Below are positions 18,240-27,146 of a stretch of DNA of 64,000 bases, piece after piece. The stretch is from assembly GCF_037893185.1 (NCBI RefSeq), contig NZ_CP140772.1, forward strand, positions 7,060,001 through 7,124,000. Direction: 5' to 3'. The stretch's first letter is position 1. Every line of letters begins with the position of its first letter. A model generated the notes under the pieces. The model was not told where the DNA came from and made no database searches. It saw nothing but the letters and a program-made list of their open reading frames with translations. Source of the stretch: Chitinophaga sp. 180180018-3 (lineage in GTDB: Bacteria > Bacteroidota > Bacteroidia > Chitinophagales > Chitinophagaceae). The translations under genes and the position numbers were made by a program.

Positions 18240-20141
18240 ATGTGCGGAATAGTAGGAATAGTACAAAGTAACCAGCATTCACTCAACGAGATATTGCTAA
18301 AACAAATGACTGATGCAATAGTCCACAGAGGTCCTGACGGAGCCGGTCATTGGATAAATTCTGACAATCGGGTAGGACTTGGGCACAGACGCCTGTCTAT
18401 TATTGATCTTTCGGATGATGGCAAACAGCCGATGCACTATGCACATTCCCGCTATACAATCACTTTTAACGGCGAAATTTACAATTACATTGAAATAAAG
18501 AACTCCCTGATCAAAAAGGGTTATAATTTTACCTCCGCATCTGATACTGAAGTTTTACTGGCATTGTATGATGCCGAAAAAGAAAACTGCCTCTCTTTTC
18601 TCGATGGAATGTTCGCTTTTGCCATTTGGGACAGTAAGGAAAACACCCTCTTCTTCGCAAGAGACCGTTTTGGAGAAAAACCCTTCCATTACAGTTATGA
18701 GCCTGGAAAATATTTCGTATTCTCTTCAGAAATGAAATCACTCTGGGCATACGGTATCCCCCGTCGGGTAAATAACAGTATGCTATACCGTTACCTGGTA
18801 TATGGTCAATTAATGAACCCAGGACATATGGCGGAAACCTTTTACGACAATATATACCGATTGGAAGCTGCCCATTATGGAAAAATAGATCTGTCACTTT
18901 CCAAACCAGAGATAAAAAAGTATTGGGATATTGATTATACACAACTAGATCACTCCATCCGAATGGATGACGCCGTACAGCAATTCCAGGAATATTTCAG
19001 AACTTCTGTTGCCCGGCGGCTCCGGTCGGATGTAGCAGTTGGTTCCAGCTTATCCGGAGGTCTCGACAGTTCCCTGGTAGTTTGCATGATAGACGAAATC
19101 AATAAAACCAAATCCGGAGGCAAGCAGCTTACATTTTCCGCCAGGTTTCCGGGATACAAAAAAGATGAGGGTCCCTACATGCAAAAGGTAATAGACCGCA
19201 CTAATGTAGAACCTCATTTTATCTTCCCGGGAGAAAAAGATATGATTTCTTCCCTGCCCAAATTGGCATGGCATCAGGAAGAACCCTTTGGCTCTTCCAG
19301 CATTTTTGCTCAATATGAAGTAATGCGGCTCGCGAAAGACAATGCAGTTACAGTATTGCTGGACGGGCAAGGAGCTGATGAAATAATGGCCGGATATCAT
19401 TTTTATTATTTTCCATATTTCACAACACTAAAACAATCCGATAAGGGAGTATATAAAGAACAACTGAAAAAGTACCTGGAGCTACAGAAAGAAAACTCCA
19501 TTAACCAAATTACATATAAACCTGGGATTAAACAGTGGGTAAAACAAGCCATTCCCGGTTCCTGGTTCAGTGCAGCAGTTGAATATAAGTTACATAAGCA
19601 GCATAATAAGGCCAGCTTTCTGAACAGGGATTTTTATCAGGGTCATAACAATCTCAAATTCAACGATACTTCAGTATACAAGGATTTAAACCAGATTCTA
19701 TACCAGAATACTACCGGGGCTCAACTACAGGTCTTATTGCGATATGCCGACCGGAACTCTATGGCTCATTCCAGAGAAGTCAGACTCCCATTTCTCTATC
19801 ATGAAATGGTGGAATTCCTGTTCAGGCTGCCTCCGATTTATAAAATCCAAAATGGGTGGACAAAGTATATTATGAGGGAGAGTTTCAAATCTCTACTGCC
19901 CGATGAAATTACCTGGCGGAAAGACAAGATTGGATACGAACCGCCTCAGGCAACCTGGATGGAGAACAAGGAAGTGAAAGACATGGTAGGTGATTTCAAA
20001 TCATTGCTGATCAAAGAAAAAATACTTGATCATTCCACTTTGGCAAAAGATGAAATCAGGCTTGTTACCCCAAATGGATATGAAGACCGCAATTGGATGA
20101 TACTGATGACGGGCCTCATGTTAAATCCTTCTCATTCCTAA
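18240..20141 (+). CDS. asnB: Asparagine-synthase-type glutamine amidotransferase (WbpS/AsnB-like)
   Basis: A 633-residue class II glutamine amidotransferase. The start MCGIVGIVQ exposes the N-terminal nucleophile Cys2; IVHRGPDGAG and LGHRRLSIIDLS belong to the glutaminase domain. The synthetase domain has the PP-loop GSSLSGGLDSSLVV near residue 264 for ATP pyrophosphate release. In polysaccharide loci such enzymes (for example WbpS in Pseudomonas) are thought to convert sugar uronates to uronamides, fitting the UDP-HexNAcA pathway here. A general asparagine synthetase role cannot be excluded. It is a single plus-strand gene between two minus-strand blocks. Confidence 0.85.
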   Translation: MCGIVGIVQSNQHSLNEILLKQMTDAIVHRGPDGAGHWINSDNRVGLGHRRLSIIDLSDDGKQPMHYAHSRYTITFNGEIYNYIEIKNSLIKKGYNFTSASDTEVLLALYDAEKENCLSFLDGMFAFAIWDSKENTLFFARDRFGEKPFHYSYEPGKYFVFSSEMKSLWAYGIPRRVNNSMLYRYLVYGQLMNPGHMAETFYDNIYRLEAAHYGKIDLSLSKPEIKKYWDIDYTQLDHSIRMDDAVQQFQEYFRTSVARRLRSDVAVGSSLSGGLDSSLVVCMIDEINKTKSGGKQLTFSARFPGYKKDEGPYMQKVIDRTNVEPHFIFPGEKDMISSLPKLAWHQEEPFGSSSIFAQYEVMRLAKDNAVTVLLDGQGADEIMAGYHFYYFPYFTTLKQSDKGVYKEQLKKYLELQKENSINQITYKPGIKQWVKQAIPGSWFSAAVEYKLHKQHNKASFLNRDFYQGHNNLKFNDTSVYKDLNQILYQNTTGAQLQVLLRYADRNSMAHSREVRLPFLYHEMVEFLFRLPPIYKIQNGWTKYIMRESFKSLLPDEITWRKDKIGYEPPQATWMENKEVKDMVGDFKSLLIKEKILDHSTLAKDEIRLVTPNGYEDRNWMILMTGLMLNPSHS

Positions 20142-20200
20142 AAATTAAAATCAGGCGACAGTATGGTCAAAAATAATTGGCAGATAAGATAAACATTAAT

Positions 20201-20230
20201 ACCTGGATGGCGGCATGCCGTCATCCAGGT
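20201..20230. terminator. Hairpin after the AsnB-type gene
   Basis: An almost complete palindrome (ACCTGGATGGCGGC then its complement with one G-T mismatch), 60 bp after the stop. It has no long T-run on the plus strand, so it may be an end-of-transcript structure, not a classic terminator. Confidence 0.5.
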
Positions 20231-20278
20231 GGGCTTATGATATATGGTTACAAGGGAGTCTTTATAAATAATAAAACC

Positions 20279-20318
20279 ACCGGAAAAATACCATTACGTT
20301 TGTATTTCTTCCTCCGGT
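20279..20318 (-). terminator. Intrinsic terminator after wbpB
   Basis: On the minus strand the arms ACCGGA...AAATAC and GTATTT...TCCGGT flank a loop and are followed by a T-rich run (GGTTTTATTT). It lies 17 bp beyond the wbpB stop. Confidence 0.6.
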
Positions 20319-20334
20319 TAGTCTGTTATAACAT

Positions 20335-21357
20335 CTACTTCGAACTATTATAAATCCGCTCAATAATTTCTACAACCTTCAATCCTTCCAGAGCATTAGT
20401 GGTAATTGTTGCCCTGCCTTTAAGTACGTCAATTACGTTATCGATTACATAGTGATGATTCTGAGCAGATCCCTTATAGGCTCCATAGTCATTGCCAGGA
20501 TTGGTGGGCGCAAGTTCAGGCATTACATAGTCCCTGACTTTACATACTTCTACCTTATCCATGTATTGCCCGCCAATTTTCACACTTCCATTCTCCGCAA
20601 TTATAGTCATACTACTTTCCAAATTGCTATCCCAGATAGATGTTGAAAAATTAATACAACCCATTCCTCCGTTTACAAAATCGAAATTGATGATTCCACT
20701 ATCTTCAAATTCTGTAAGGTCTTTATGATTAAAGGTTTTTAATCTCGTATTAATATGCTCAATATCTCCAAACAGCCAGTACATTATATCTATAAAATGC
20801 GAGAATTGGGTAAATAATGTTCCCCCATCCAATTCCCGCGAACCGTGCCAGCTCCCGGGTTTATAATACCTGTTATCCCTGTTCCAATAACAGTTTAGTT
20901 GCACCATGTAAATTTTTCCCAGCCTTCCGGATTCAATCATCTCCTTAATCCAGACAGATGGCGGAGAATAGCGATTTTGCATTACTGCAAACACGTGCTT
21001 GTGAACATTAAGTGCCTTATATATGACTTTTTCGGCATCCAGTTTACTAAGTGCCATCGGTTTTTCGATGACTACGTGCTTTCTGCTTTCCAGGCTTCTT
21101 AAAGCGAGCGCCGAATGGTATCCATTAGGCGTTGCAACATTAATAACATCAACATCTGTATCTGTTGCAAAAAAGGCATCCAGTGAGTTATAAAAAGGCA
21201 CATTGAAATCGGCCATATTCAACTCTTTTTCGTCCTTAACGTCAACTAACGCTACCAGCTCCGCTTCTGGATTTCTCTTAATCATCTCGGCATGCCTTTT
21301 TCCAATGTGGCCACAGCCGACTACAGCGAATTTTACTTTTTGAGAAATATTAACCAT
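20335..21357 (-). CDS. wbpB: UDP-GlcNAcA 3-dehydrogenase (WbpB/WlbA type, Gfo/Idh/MocA family)
   Basis: A 340-residue NAD-dependent oxidoreductase. The N-terminal motif is VKFAVVGCGHIGKRHAEMI, the conserved EKP is in HVVIEKPMALS, and the WbpB/WlbA signature region is YYKPGSWHGSRELDGGTLF followed by FSHFIDIMYWLFG. It oxidises C3 of UDP-N-acetylglucosaminuronate, the first step toward 2,3-diacetamido uronic acids. Its start shares one base with the wbpD stop, so wbpE, wbpD and wbpB form one tight operon. The substrate would come from the dehydrogenase at 1876-3168. Confidence 0.87.
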   Translation of the reverse strand: MVNISQKVKFAVVGCGHIGKRHAEMIKRNPEAELVALVDVKDEKELNMADFNVPFYNSLDAFFATDTDVDVINVATPNGYHSALALRSLESRKHVVIEKPMALSKLDAEKVIYKALNVHKHVFAVMQNRYSPPSVWIKEMIESGRLGKIYMVQLNCYWNRDNRYYKPGSWHGSRELDGGTLFTQFSHFIDIMYWLFGDIEHINTRLKTFNHKDLTEFEDSGIINFDFVNGGMGCINFSTSIWDSNLESSMTIIAENGSVKIGGQYMDKVEVCKVRDYVMPELAPTNPGNDYGAYKGSAQNHHYVIDNVIDVLKGRATITTNALEGLKVVEIIERIYNSSK

Positions 21358-21929
21358 TATTGAATTCGTTTAACATTACCGTTCTCAAGAATATAAATTT
21401 GTCCACTTTCCGGACATACTGCTTTATTACTGCTATCAAAAATCAATTTATGACCAAATTCACTCATCCACCCGGTTTGCCGACCAGGATTTCCTACTAT
21501 TAAGGCATAGTCCGGAACATTTTTAGTGATTACAGCCCCTGCTCCAATAAAAGCAAACACTCCTATATCATGTCCACAAACAACAGTGGCATTTGCTCCT
21601 ATAGTGGCCCCTTTGCCAACATGAGTGCTTGCATATTGTCCTCTCCGGTTCACTCCACTCCGCGGATTTACCACATTGGTAAAAACACATGAAGGTCCTA
21701 AAAAAACATCATCACCACAGGTCACTCCTGTATAAATGGAAACATTGTTCTGTACTTTAACATTATTCCCTAAAACAACATCCGGAGAAATAACTACGTT
21801 CTGACCGATGTTACAATTCTGACCAAGTTTGCAACCGGGCATTATATGCGAAAAATGCCAGATTTTTGTGCCTTCTCCGATTGTACATCCTTCATCTACA
21901 ATGGCTGTTGAATGCGCGTAATAACTCAT
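21357..21929 (-). CDS. wbpD: UDP-2-acetamido-3-amino-glucuronate N-acetyltransferase (WbpD/WlbB type)
   Basis: A 190-residue left-handed beta-helix acetyltransferase. Hexapeptide repeats run through most of the protein ([49 protein letters not shown], then [19 protein letters not shown]). [21 protein letters not shown] is typical of WbpD/WlbB. It acetylates the 3-amino group made by the aminotransferase encoded 6 bp upstream, giving UDP-GlcNAc(3NAc)A. C-terminal residues 150-190 hold the usual extension ([13 protein letters not shown]). Confidence 0.87.
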   Translation of the reverse strand: MSYYAHSTAIVDEGCTIGEGTKIWHFSHIMPGCKLGQNCNIGQNVVISPDVVLGNNVKVQNNVSIYTGVTCGDDVFLGPSCVFTNVVNPRSGVNRRGQYASTHVGKGATIGANATVVCGHDIGVFAFIGAGAVITKNVPDYALIVGNPGRQTGWMSEFGHKLIFDSSNKAVCPESGQIYILENGNVKRIQ

Positions 21930-21935
21930 TTCTGA

Positions 21936-23063
21936 TTATTTAAAGAACGTTTTTATTTCTGCAACAATATATTCCAGTTGAGCATCTGTCAGCTCCGTAT
22001 GCATGGGCAATGACAATACCTCTTCACATAGCCTTCTTGTAACCGCCAAATCACCAATGGCCCTTCCATGCTTTTTATATGCTTCCTGCTCATTAAGCGG
22101 TATTGGGTAGTATATCATCGCGGGAATTCCCTTTGATTCTAAATGGGATTTCAGGGCATCTCGTTTTTGATTTTTTACTTGCAGGGTATACTGATGAAAA
22201 ACATGCGTGGAGTAGGCAACCCGACCAGGCACCACAAGTTCTTTAACCTCCTGCAGCGCCTTGTCGTAATAGGCAGCAGCAGTTTCCCTGGCCATAGCAT
22301 ATGAATTCAGATGCGACAGCTTAACATCCAGAATAGCAGCCTGTATAGTGTCTAACCTCGAATTGACACCTATGTGTTTATGAATATATTTCTGGACCTG
22401 GCCATGATTTGCAATCATACTTATCTTTTCTGCCAAAGCTTTATCGCGGGTAAAAATGGCTCCCCCATCTCCATAACAACCGAGGTTTTTTGACGGGAAG
22501 AAAGAAGTACAGCCAATGTCTCCAATAGTTCCGGCCTTCCTGAAAGATTTATCTGGAAATTGGTAGTCAGCGCCCAACGCCTGAGCAGTATCCTCAACTA
22601 CATAAAGATTATGCTCCCGTGCAAGCGCCAGAATAGGAGCCATATCTGCACACTGACCAAAGAGATGTACCGGAACAATTGCCTTAGTTTTTGGTGTTAT
22701 GGCTGCCTTTATATTTGCTTCTGTGATATTAAATGATATTGGGTCAACATCCACCATTACCGGAACCAGATTAAGCAGGCCTATTACTTCCGCAGTTGCA
22801 ACATAAGTAAATGAAGGTACTATTACTTCATCTCCCGGTTCTAATCCGAGAGCCATCAGTGCAATTTGTAAAGCATCCGTACCATTGGCGCAGGGAATAA
22901 CGAAAGGAACATCAAGGTAAGCAGCCAGATTACCAGCGAATGATTTAACCTGTGGACCATTGATAAAAGCAGTACTGTTAATACAATCTGCAATTGCGCT
23001 ATCTATAGAGGATTTTATTTTTACATATTGACCTTTCAAGTCAACCATCTGAATTTTTTCCAT
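21936..23063 (-). CDS. wbpE: UDP-2-acetamido-3-oxo-glucuronate aminotransferase (WbpE/WlbC type)
   Basis: A 375-residue PLP-dependent aminotransferase of the DegT family. It begins MEKIQMVDLKGQYVKIK, has the PLP phosphate loop in CANGTDALQIALMAL, VVEDTAQALGA with the pyridine-contacting Asp, and SFFPSKNLGCYGDGGA with the Schiff-base lysine. It transfers an amino group to C3 of the WbpB product. It begins 20 bp after the end of a decayed dehydrogenase reading frame, implying that gene once led the same operon. Confidence 0.87.
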   Translation of the reverse strand: MEKIQMVDLKGQYVKIKSSIDSAIADCINSTAFINGPQVKSFAGNLAAYLDVPFVIPCANGTDALQIALMALGLEPGDEVIVPSFTYVATAEVIGLLNLVPVMVDVDPISFNITEANIKAAITPKTKAIVPVHLFGQCADMAPILALAREHNLYVVEDTAQALGADYQFPDKSFRKAGTIGDIGCTSFFPSKNLGCYGDGGAIFTRDKALAEKISMIANHGQVQKYIHKHIGVNSRLDTIQAAILDVKLSHLNSYAMARETAAAYYDKALQEVKELVVPGRVAYSTHVFHQYTLQVKNQKRDALKSHLESKGIPAMIYYPIPLNEQEAYKKHGRAIGDLAVTRRLCEEVLSLPMHTELTDAQLEYIVAEIKTFFK

Positions 23064-23083
23064 GCTTGCTGGTATTATAGTTA

Positions 23084-23414
23084 TTATAGTCTCATATCAG
23101 TGATATTATGGTCTATCCCTGATTTAGCGTCAAAAACAATTGTACTGTTATTATTCTCCAACATATCGAAATTCACATTCATAAATTCGTTGCGTAAGAT
23201 GCCTGGTTAGTCTATCTCATATTCTCGTTTTAGATCAACTGGGGTCTGCAGATATATCATAAATGCGTGTTTTTAGTCCAAACCGGCATAGATATCCAGT
23301 ATCTCGGAATTGCGAATGTCAGGGCTGTTTTTTTGATGGTAACTCTAAGAATCGATACACTTGCGACATCAATTTTGTAGCTTTTTTTGATCATTAACCG
23401 GAGTTTTCCATTGA
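23084..23414 (-). pseudogene. Decayed second UDP-sugar dehydrogenase (C-terminal remnant)
   Basis: On the minus strand this stretch aligns with the last third of the dehydrogenase at 1876-3168. The final readable piece is RNEFMNVNFDMLENNNSTIVF followed by DAKSGIDHNITDMRL and TAA at 23084-23086; the intact paralogue ends HNEFLKMDFNLLRNDHNTIVF and DTKSVLDRDIVDGRL. Further upstream homology continues to NGKLRLMIKKS near 23400, but deletions and frameshifts break it. The N-terminal two thirds, including the NAD motif and catalytic cysteine, are missing. Differences are numerous, so this is a diverged paralogue and not a recent copy. It directly precedes wbpE, so it was probably that operon's own dehydrogenase. 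Confidence 0.85.
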
Positions 23415-23680
23415 ATAAGGTGCAAAGCTATAAAAAATAACATATAAATATTAAATCCCTGTACATTAAAACAAAAGGTGTTATAGTCCCTCTAAAAGCC
23501 AATTCCCGAACGCAAATACCCGACCAATCACTGATTTTTATTCTACTCAAACAAAATCATAATACTTAATTCCCAAAATCCTTTCCCCGACTTTTTACGT
23601 TAATTTGTTATAAGAGACAGATCTGTTTGCCTATTCGAAAAGAAATTAAACTACCACCTATTTATTTAATCTAAGTAATC
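23413..23680 (-). repeat. Polysaccharide-operon leader, copy 2
   Basis: This matches the region upstream of the intact exporter gene (6832-7061) in order and spacing: the promoter block at 23416-23450, gcaaatacccgaccaat at 23512-23528, and a block at 23607-23634 with core agagacagatctgttt. It abuts the dehydrogenase remnant directly, so an exporter gene, a chain-length gene and most of a dehydrogenase would have been lost between them if the ancestral order was the same. The promoter may still drive wbpE-wbpD-wbpB. Confidence 0.65.
23423..23430 (-). promoter_or_regulatory. Promoter -7 element, leader copy 2
   Basis: TAGCTTTG on the minus strand, identical to the element at 6840-6847 and in the same sequence context. 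It would give a transcript running through the dehydrogenase remnant into wbpE, about 360 bp downstream. Confidence 0.55.
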
Positions 23681-23801
23681 AGCATGGGCATTATACACTG
23701 ATAATCAGTAAATTATATTACATACTATTCGTTTTTTCCGGTATCCTTTGATTCATCCGGTACACTGTTGTTCAAATTATTTCAGGCCAAACTTAAATTT
23801 T

Positions 23802-24299
23802 ATGTCGTCTGTTGAATTTAACACTCTCCTCATCGGAAATGCTGATTTCCTTAAACCCTTTGCTTTCACCCTGACTAAAGACGCAGAACAGGCCAAAGAC
23901 CTGTACCAGGAAACCCTCGTCAGGGCCCTGTCGAACCGCGAAAAATACCTCGAAGGCACGAATATCCGCGCATGGCTGTTCACCATCATGCGAAATATAT
24001 TCATTAACCATTACCGGAAAAAAATGAAGCACCGTTTAGTGGCTGAGCCCGGTGCAAGTGAATTCTTTAAAAATCATTACCAGTATACCGTTAGCAATAA
24101 AGCGGCCGCTAACTTGCAGATGAAAGACATCTACATGGCCGTTTATCACCTGCCCGGCATATTTAAAAAGCCTTTTATGCTTTATTACGAGGGGTATAAA
24201 TATTTTGAAATTGCTAATATATTACAGGAGCCACTGGGCACCATTAAAAGCAGGATACACTTTGCCAGGAAAATTCTGAAATCAAGGATCAGTTTCTAG
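23802..24299 (+). CDS. ECF-type RNA polymerase sigma factor
   Basis: A 165-residue sigma-70 family protein of the extracytoplasmic-function class. Region 2 is DFLKPFAFTLTKDAEQAKDLYQETLVRAL with the -10-binding WLFTIMRNIFINHYRKK. Region 4 is MKDIYMAVYHLPGIFKKPFMLYYEGYKYFEIANIL followed by GTIKSRIHFARKIL, the helix-turn-helix for -35 recognition. I chose the ATG giving MSSVEFNTLL; an earlier in-frame start adds 18 residues with no sigma-like features. No anti-sigma gene is adjacent, since the next gene is convergent 4 bp away. Confidence 0.88.
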   Translation: MSSVEFNTLLIGNADFLKPFAFTLTKDAEQAKDLYQETLVRALSNREKYLEGTNIRAWLFTIMRNIFINHYRKKMKHRLVAEPGASEFFKNHYQYTVSNKAAANLQMKDIYMAVYHLPGIFKKPFMLYYEGYKYFEIANILQEPLGTIKSRIHFARKILKSRISF

Positions 24300-24303
24300 C
24301 CAT

Positions 24304-25509
24304 TCATCCATACACCAGCCGTAAGTAACGCTCCTTCAGGTGCTCCTGGAAACAGCATGCTGCAATCATTATCATTGCAGCTGCACAAAGCAGTGCGGGA
24401 TGAGGCCAGCAGTAATACGCCGCCAGGCATAATACCAGATAACGGGCATACTCCAGGTAAAACACCCATTTTTTCTGTTCCATAATTGCCCCACAGTTGA
24501 CTAATGTCAACAAAATCAGCAATGTAATACATACCTGAATGAATAGTGGCACGTAATACTCCAATAACAGAAACCCAAAAAGAGTGATCAGGGTTGCTAC
24601 AATCTGCCACAAAACATAATGATACAACCTGGTCGTTTCTGTCTGTTGCCGGTTCCGGAGCAGGAATTTTTCTTCCAGCACCAGACGGGCAGCAGGATCC
24701 ACAGTATCCGGCGGACCAAAAATTACCCGCATCTTATTCTTCCATCCCTCCGTTCGTCTGGCTGAGTAAATCATTTCCAATATAAAATGAAAATGCTGCC
24801 ACAGGAAGCTGTTGCTTTCCAACGGCTTCGTCAGGCCATACACCGGCTCCTCACCTTCTTTTACAAAAGTCCCAAAGAGCTTATCCCAGATGATAAATAC
24901 ATCTCCATAGTTTTTATCGAGGTATTGCGGGTTACTTGCATGATGCACCCGATGATGAGAAGGCGTTACCAGGATATATTCCAATATCCCCAACTTACCA
25001 ATTGTACGCGTATGAATGAAAAACGGATACAACCCATGCACCAGCAGCATACTCGTGATCATAGCCGGCGGGAAACCGATCACCGGCAATATAGCCCAGA
25101 ACCCCGTTCTGATAAAAGCCTGGAATACGGTGATCCGCGCCGACACTGTATAATTAAACTCATCACTCTGATGATGTACCACATGTGCACACCAGAACAA
25201 CGTTACCTCATGCGCCAGCCGGTGATACCAATACCAGATAAAGTCAGTGCAAATCAGTAGCGCTACCCACAGCAGTACACTGGCCCTGATGTCGAATATC
25301 GCAAAATGGCGATAGAGATAGTCGTAAACAAAATAAAAAAGTCCTACTGTGAAAGTGTCGAGCAACCGTTCTGCTATACCGATGCTCAGGTTGGCAATAG
25401 AATCGTTGAATTTAAAATAGTTTTTGCCCTTTTTCTTCGCCACCAGGTATTCCAGCCCAATGAATGTCAGAAAAAAAGGAACCGCCAATGCCAGGTAGTT
25501 TAAATGCAC
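24304..25509 (-). CDS. Sterol desaturase / fatty acid hydroxylase superfamily membrane enzyme
   Basis: A 401-residue integral membrane protein with the histidine clusters of the non-haem di-iron hydroxylase family: HRLAHE, HVVHHQSDEFN and HRVHHASN, in about residues 118-195. Several hydrophobic helices flank them. C-terminal residues 300-385 form an extra membrane-spanning region. It would hydroxylate or desaturate a lipid; the substrate is unknown. The start is GTG at 25509 because no ATG lies nearby in frame. It converges with the sigma factor gene with a 4-bp gap. Confidence 0.82.
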   Translation of the reverse strand: MHLNYLALAVPFFLTFIGLEYLVAKKKGKNYFKFNDSIANLSIGIAERLLDTFTVGLFYFVYDYLYRHFAIFDIRASVLLWVALLICTDFIWYWYHRLAHEVTLFWCAHVVHHQSDEFNYTVSARITVFQAFIRTGFWAILPVIGFPPAMITSMLLVHGLYPFFIHTRTIGKLGILEYILVTPSHHRVHHASNPQYLDKNYGDVFIIWDKLFGTFVKEGEEPVYGLTKPLESNSFLWQHFHFILEMIYSARRTEGWKNKMRVIFGPPDTVDPAARLVLEEKFLLRNRQQTETTRLYHYVLWQIVATLITLFGFLLLEYYVPLFIQVCITLLILLTLVNCGAIMEQKKWVFYLEYARYLVLCLAAYYCWPHPALLCAAAMIMIAACCFQEHLKERYLRLVYG

Positions 25510-25671
25510 TTTGTAGAATTTAAAATATAAAAACTTATTTGCAGGATAATAGCATTACACAGCTGTTGCTGTGCTCAGTATCCTGCATCAACATATCTGG
25601 TGGTGGTAAACAATGCAATGATAGACAATAAATTTCAATTATCCTACTGATCTAATAGACTAATAAAGACG

Positions 25672-25708
25672 AAAGGCGGAAAACAGCCCCTGGCCGTTTT
25701 CCGCCTTC
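25672..25708 (-). terminator. Hairpin after rtcB
   Basis: Arms GGCGGAAAAC and GTTTTCCGCC (25675-25684 and 25696-25705), extended by flanking pairs, with an 11-nt loop. It lies 23 bp after the rtcB stop and ends the AAA-basic protein-RtcB row. Confidence 0.65.
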
Positions 25709-25730
25709 GCGTTCATTGCATCTTTGTTAT

Positions 25731-27146
25731 TTAGTCTTCAGCCGGACCGCCATCAGCCATCCGTACTATCTTCGGCGCAAATCGTCCCAGTACGTCTACC
25801 AGGCCTGCCTGTGCTGCCATCACCGTTTCTATATCTTTATACGCTGCCGGAGCCTCATCTAACCCACCACCAATAAGGGTTACACCATGCGCTGCCAGTT
25901 GCTGCTGCCAATCATGCTGATTGATGGTGGCAATTGCCCGTGTACGCGACATCGTACGTCCGGCACCGTGGGATGCGGACTGCAGGCTGTCGGCGTCACC
26001 CTTACCCCGTACAATGAAACCAGGTGCCGTCATAGAGCCGGGGATCACACCCAATACGCCTTTACCGGCCGGGGTGGCTCCTTTCCGATGCACAATCACT
26101 TCCCGTCCTTCGTACATTTCTTTCCATGCAAAATTATGATGGTTCTCCACCCTTGCCAGCAATGTGGCGCCGGCCGCCTTGATCAGCCGTTTATGTATCT
26201 GGTGATGACACGCGGAGGCATAGTCACCAGCCAGGTTCATTGCCAGCCAGTACTCCTGACCTGCTTCTGAATCCAGGTCAAGATAAGCGAGATGTTTCGC
26301 GGCGTCGGGCAACCGGCATAGCTGTTTGGCTACCTGTGTATAATGGCCGGCTATCTGTGCCCCAAGGCCACGGGATCCTGAATGCGAAAGGATAGCCACA
26401 TAATCGCCCGGCTGCAACTGCCATTCATTTTCTGTGGTAGTAATGGTTACAATCCCCCACTCCACAAAGTGGTTACCGGAACCCGAAGTTCCCAGCTGCT
26501 GCGCAGCTTTCTCATGGAGGTTTCTTACAAATCCAATCTCTCTAAACTCATTTCTTTCCAATATGGCATCTTCTTCTCTCTTCTTCCTCCACGCAGCTCC
26601 CGCTCCGAATACAGTCCAGTCATTCAGGTGCTTCCTATATAAATCCATCCTGGTAGTTATTGAATCCACCGGCAGATCCAGGATACTCAAACACATACGG
26701 CATCCAATATCCACTCCTACCCCGTAAGGGATCACTGCGTTATCAGTGGCCAGTACACCACCGATGGGTAATCCGTACCCCTGATGGGCATCCGGCATCA
26801 ATGCTCCGGCTACTGCCACCGGCAGACGCACAGCGTTGTTCAGCTGCCTGATCGCTCCTTCTTCAATGCACGCTTCACCAAATACAGCAAACGGCACTGC
26901 CTGTTCTCTTAGCGCAATGATTTCCGGTGCCTGCGGTACCTGCAATAAGCGGGCAACCTCGCCAAATACAGCATCACCCGCATAGGCAGCCGGATCTGCC
27001 AGCACTTTCTTTAACAGTTCAATAGCCTCTTCTGCAGATACAGTTGCAAAATGCTGCGCGATGGCGTCTATTGCCGCCCGGATTACAGGGCCCTGACGGA
27101 AACCCGCCTCCAGTAATACTTTACCATTAATTTTTACTTCAGACAT
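25731..27146 (-). CDS. rtcB: RtcB-family RNA ligase
   Basis: A 471-residue RtcB protein, which joins RNA 2',3'-cyclic phosphate or 3'-phosphate ends to 5'-OH ends using GTP and Mn. Visible landmarks are PDAHQGYGLPIGGVLATDN, GVGVDIGCRM (metal-binding Asp and Cys), TSGSGNHFVEW, LSHSGSRGLGA and SHGAGRTMSR (the guanylylated His). The archease partner is not present. It overlaps the basic protein gene by 8 nt and is third in a row with an AAA ATPase. That arrangement suggests a dedicated RNA-repair operon, not general tRNA splicing. The N-terminal 80 residues look diverged from E. coli RtcB. Confidence 0.9.
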   Translation of the reverse strand: MSEVKINGKVLLEAGFRQGPVIRAAIDAIAQHFATVSAEEAIELLKKVLADPAAYAGDAVFGEVARLLQVPQAPEIIALREQAVPFAVFGEACIEEGAIRQLNNAVRLPVAVAGALMPDAHQGYGLPIGGVLATDNAVIPYGVGVDIGCRMCLSILDLPVDSITTRMDLYRKHLNDWTVFGAGAAWRKKREEDAILERNEFREIGFVRNLHEKAAQQLGTSGSGNHFVEWGIVTITTTENEWQLQPGDYVAILSHSGSRGLGAQIAGHYTQVAKQLCRLPDAAKHLAYLDLDSEAGQEYWLAMNLAGDYASACHHQIHKRLIKAAGATLLARVENHHNFAWKEMYEGREVIVHRKGATPAGKGVLGVIPGSMTAPGFIVRGKGDADSLQSASHGAGRTMSRTRAIATINQHDWQQQLAAHGVTLIGGGLDEAPAAYKDIETVMAAQAGLVDVLGRFAPKIVRMADGGPAED

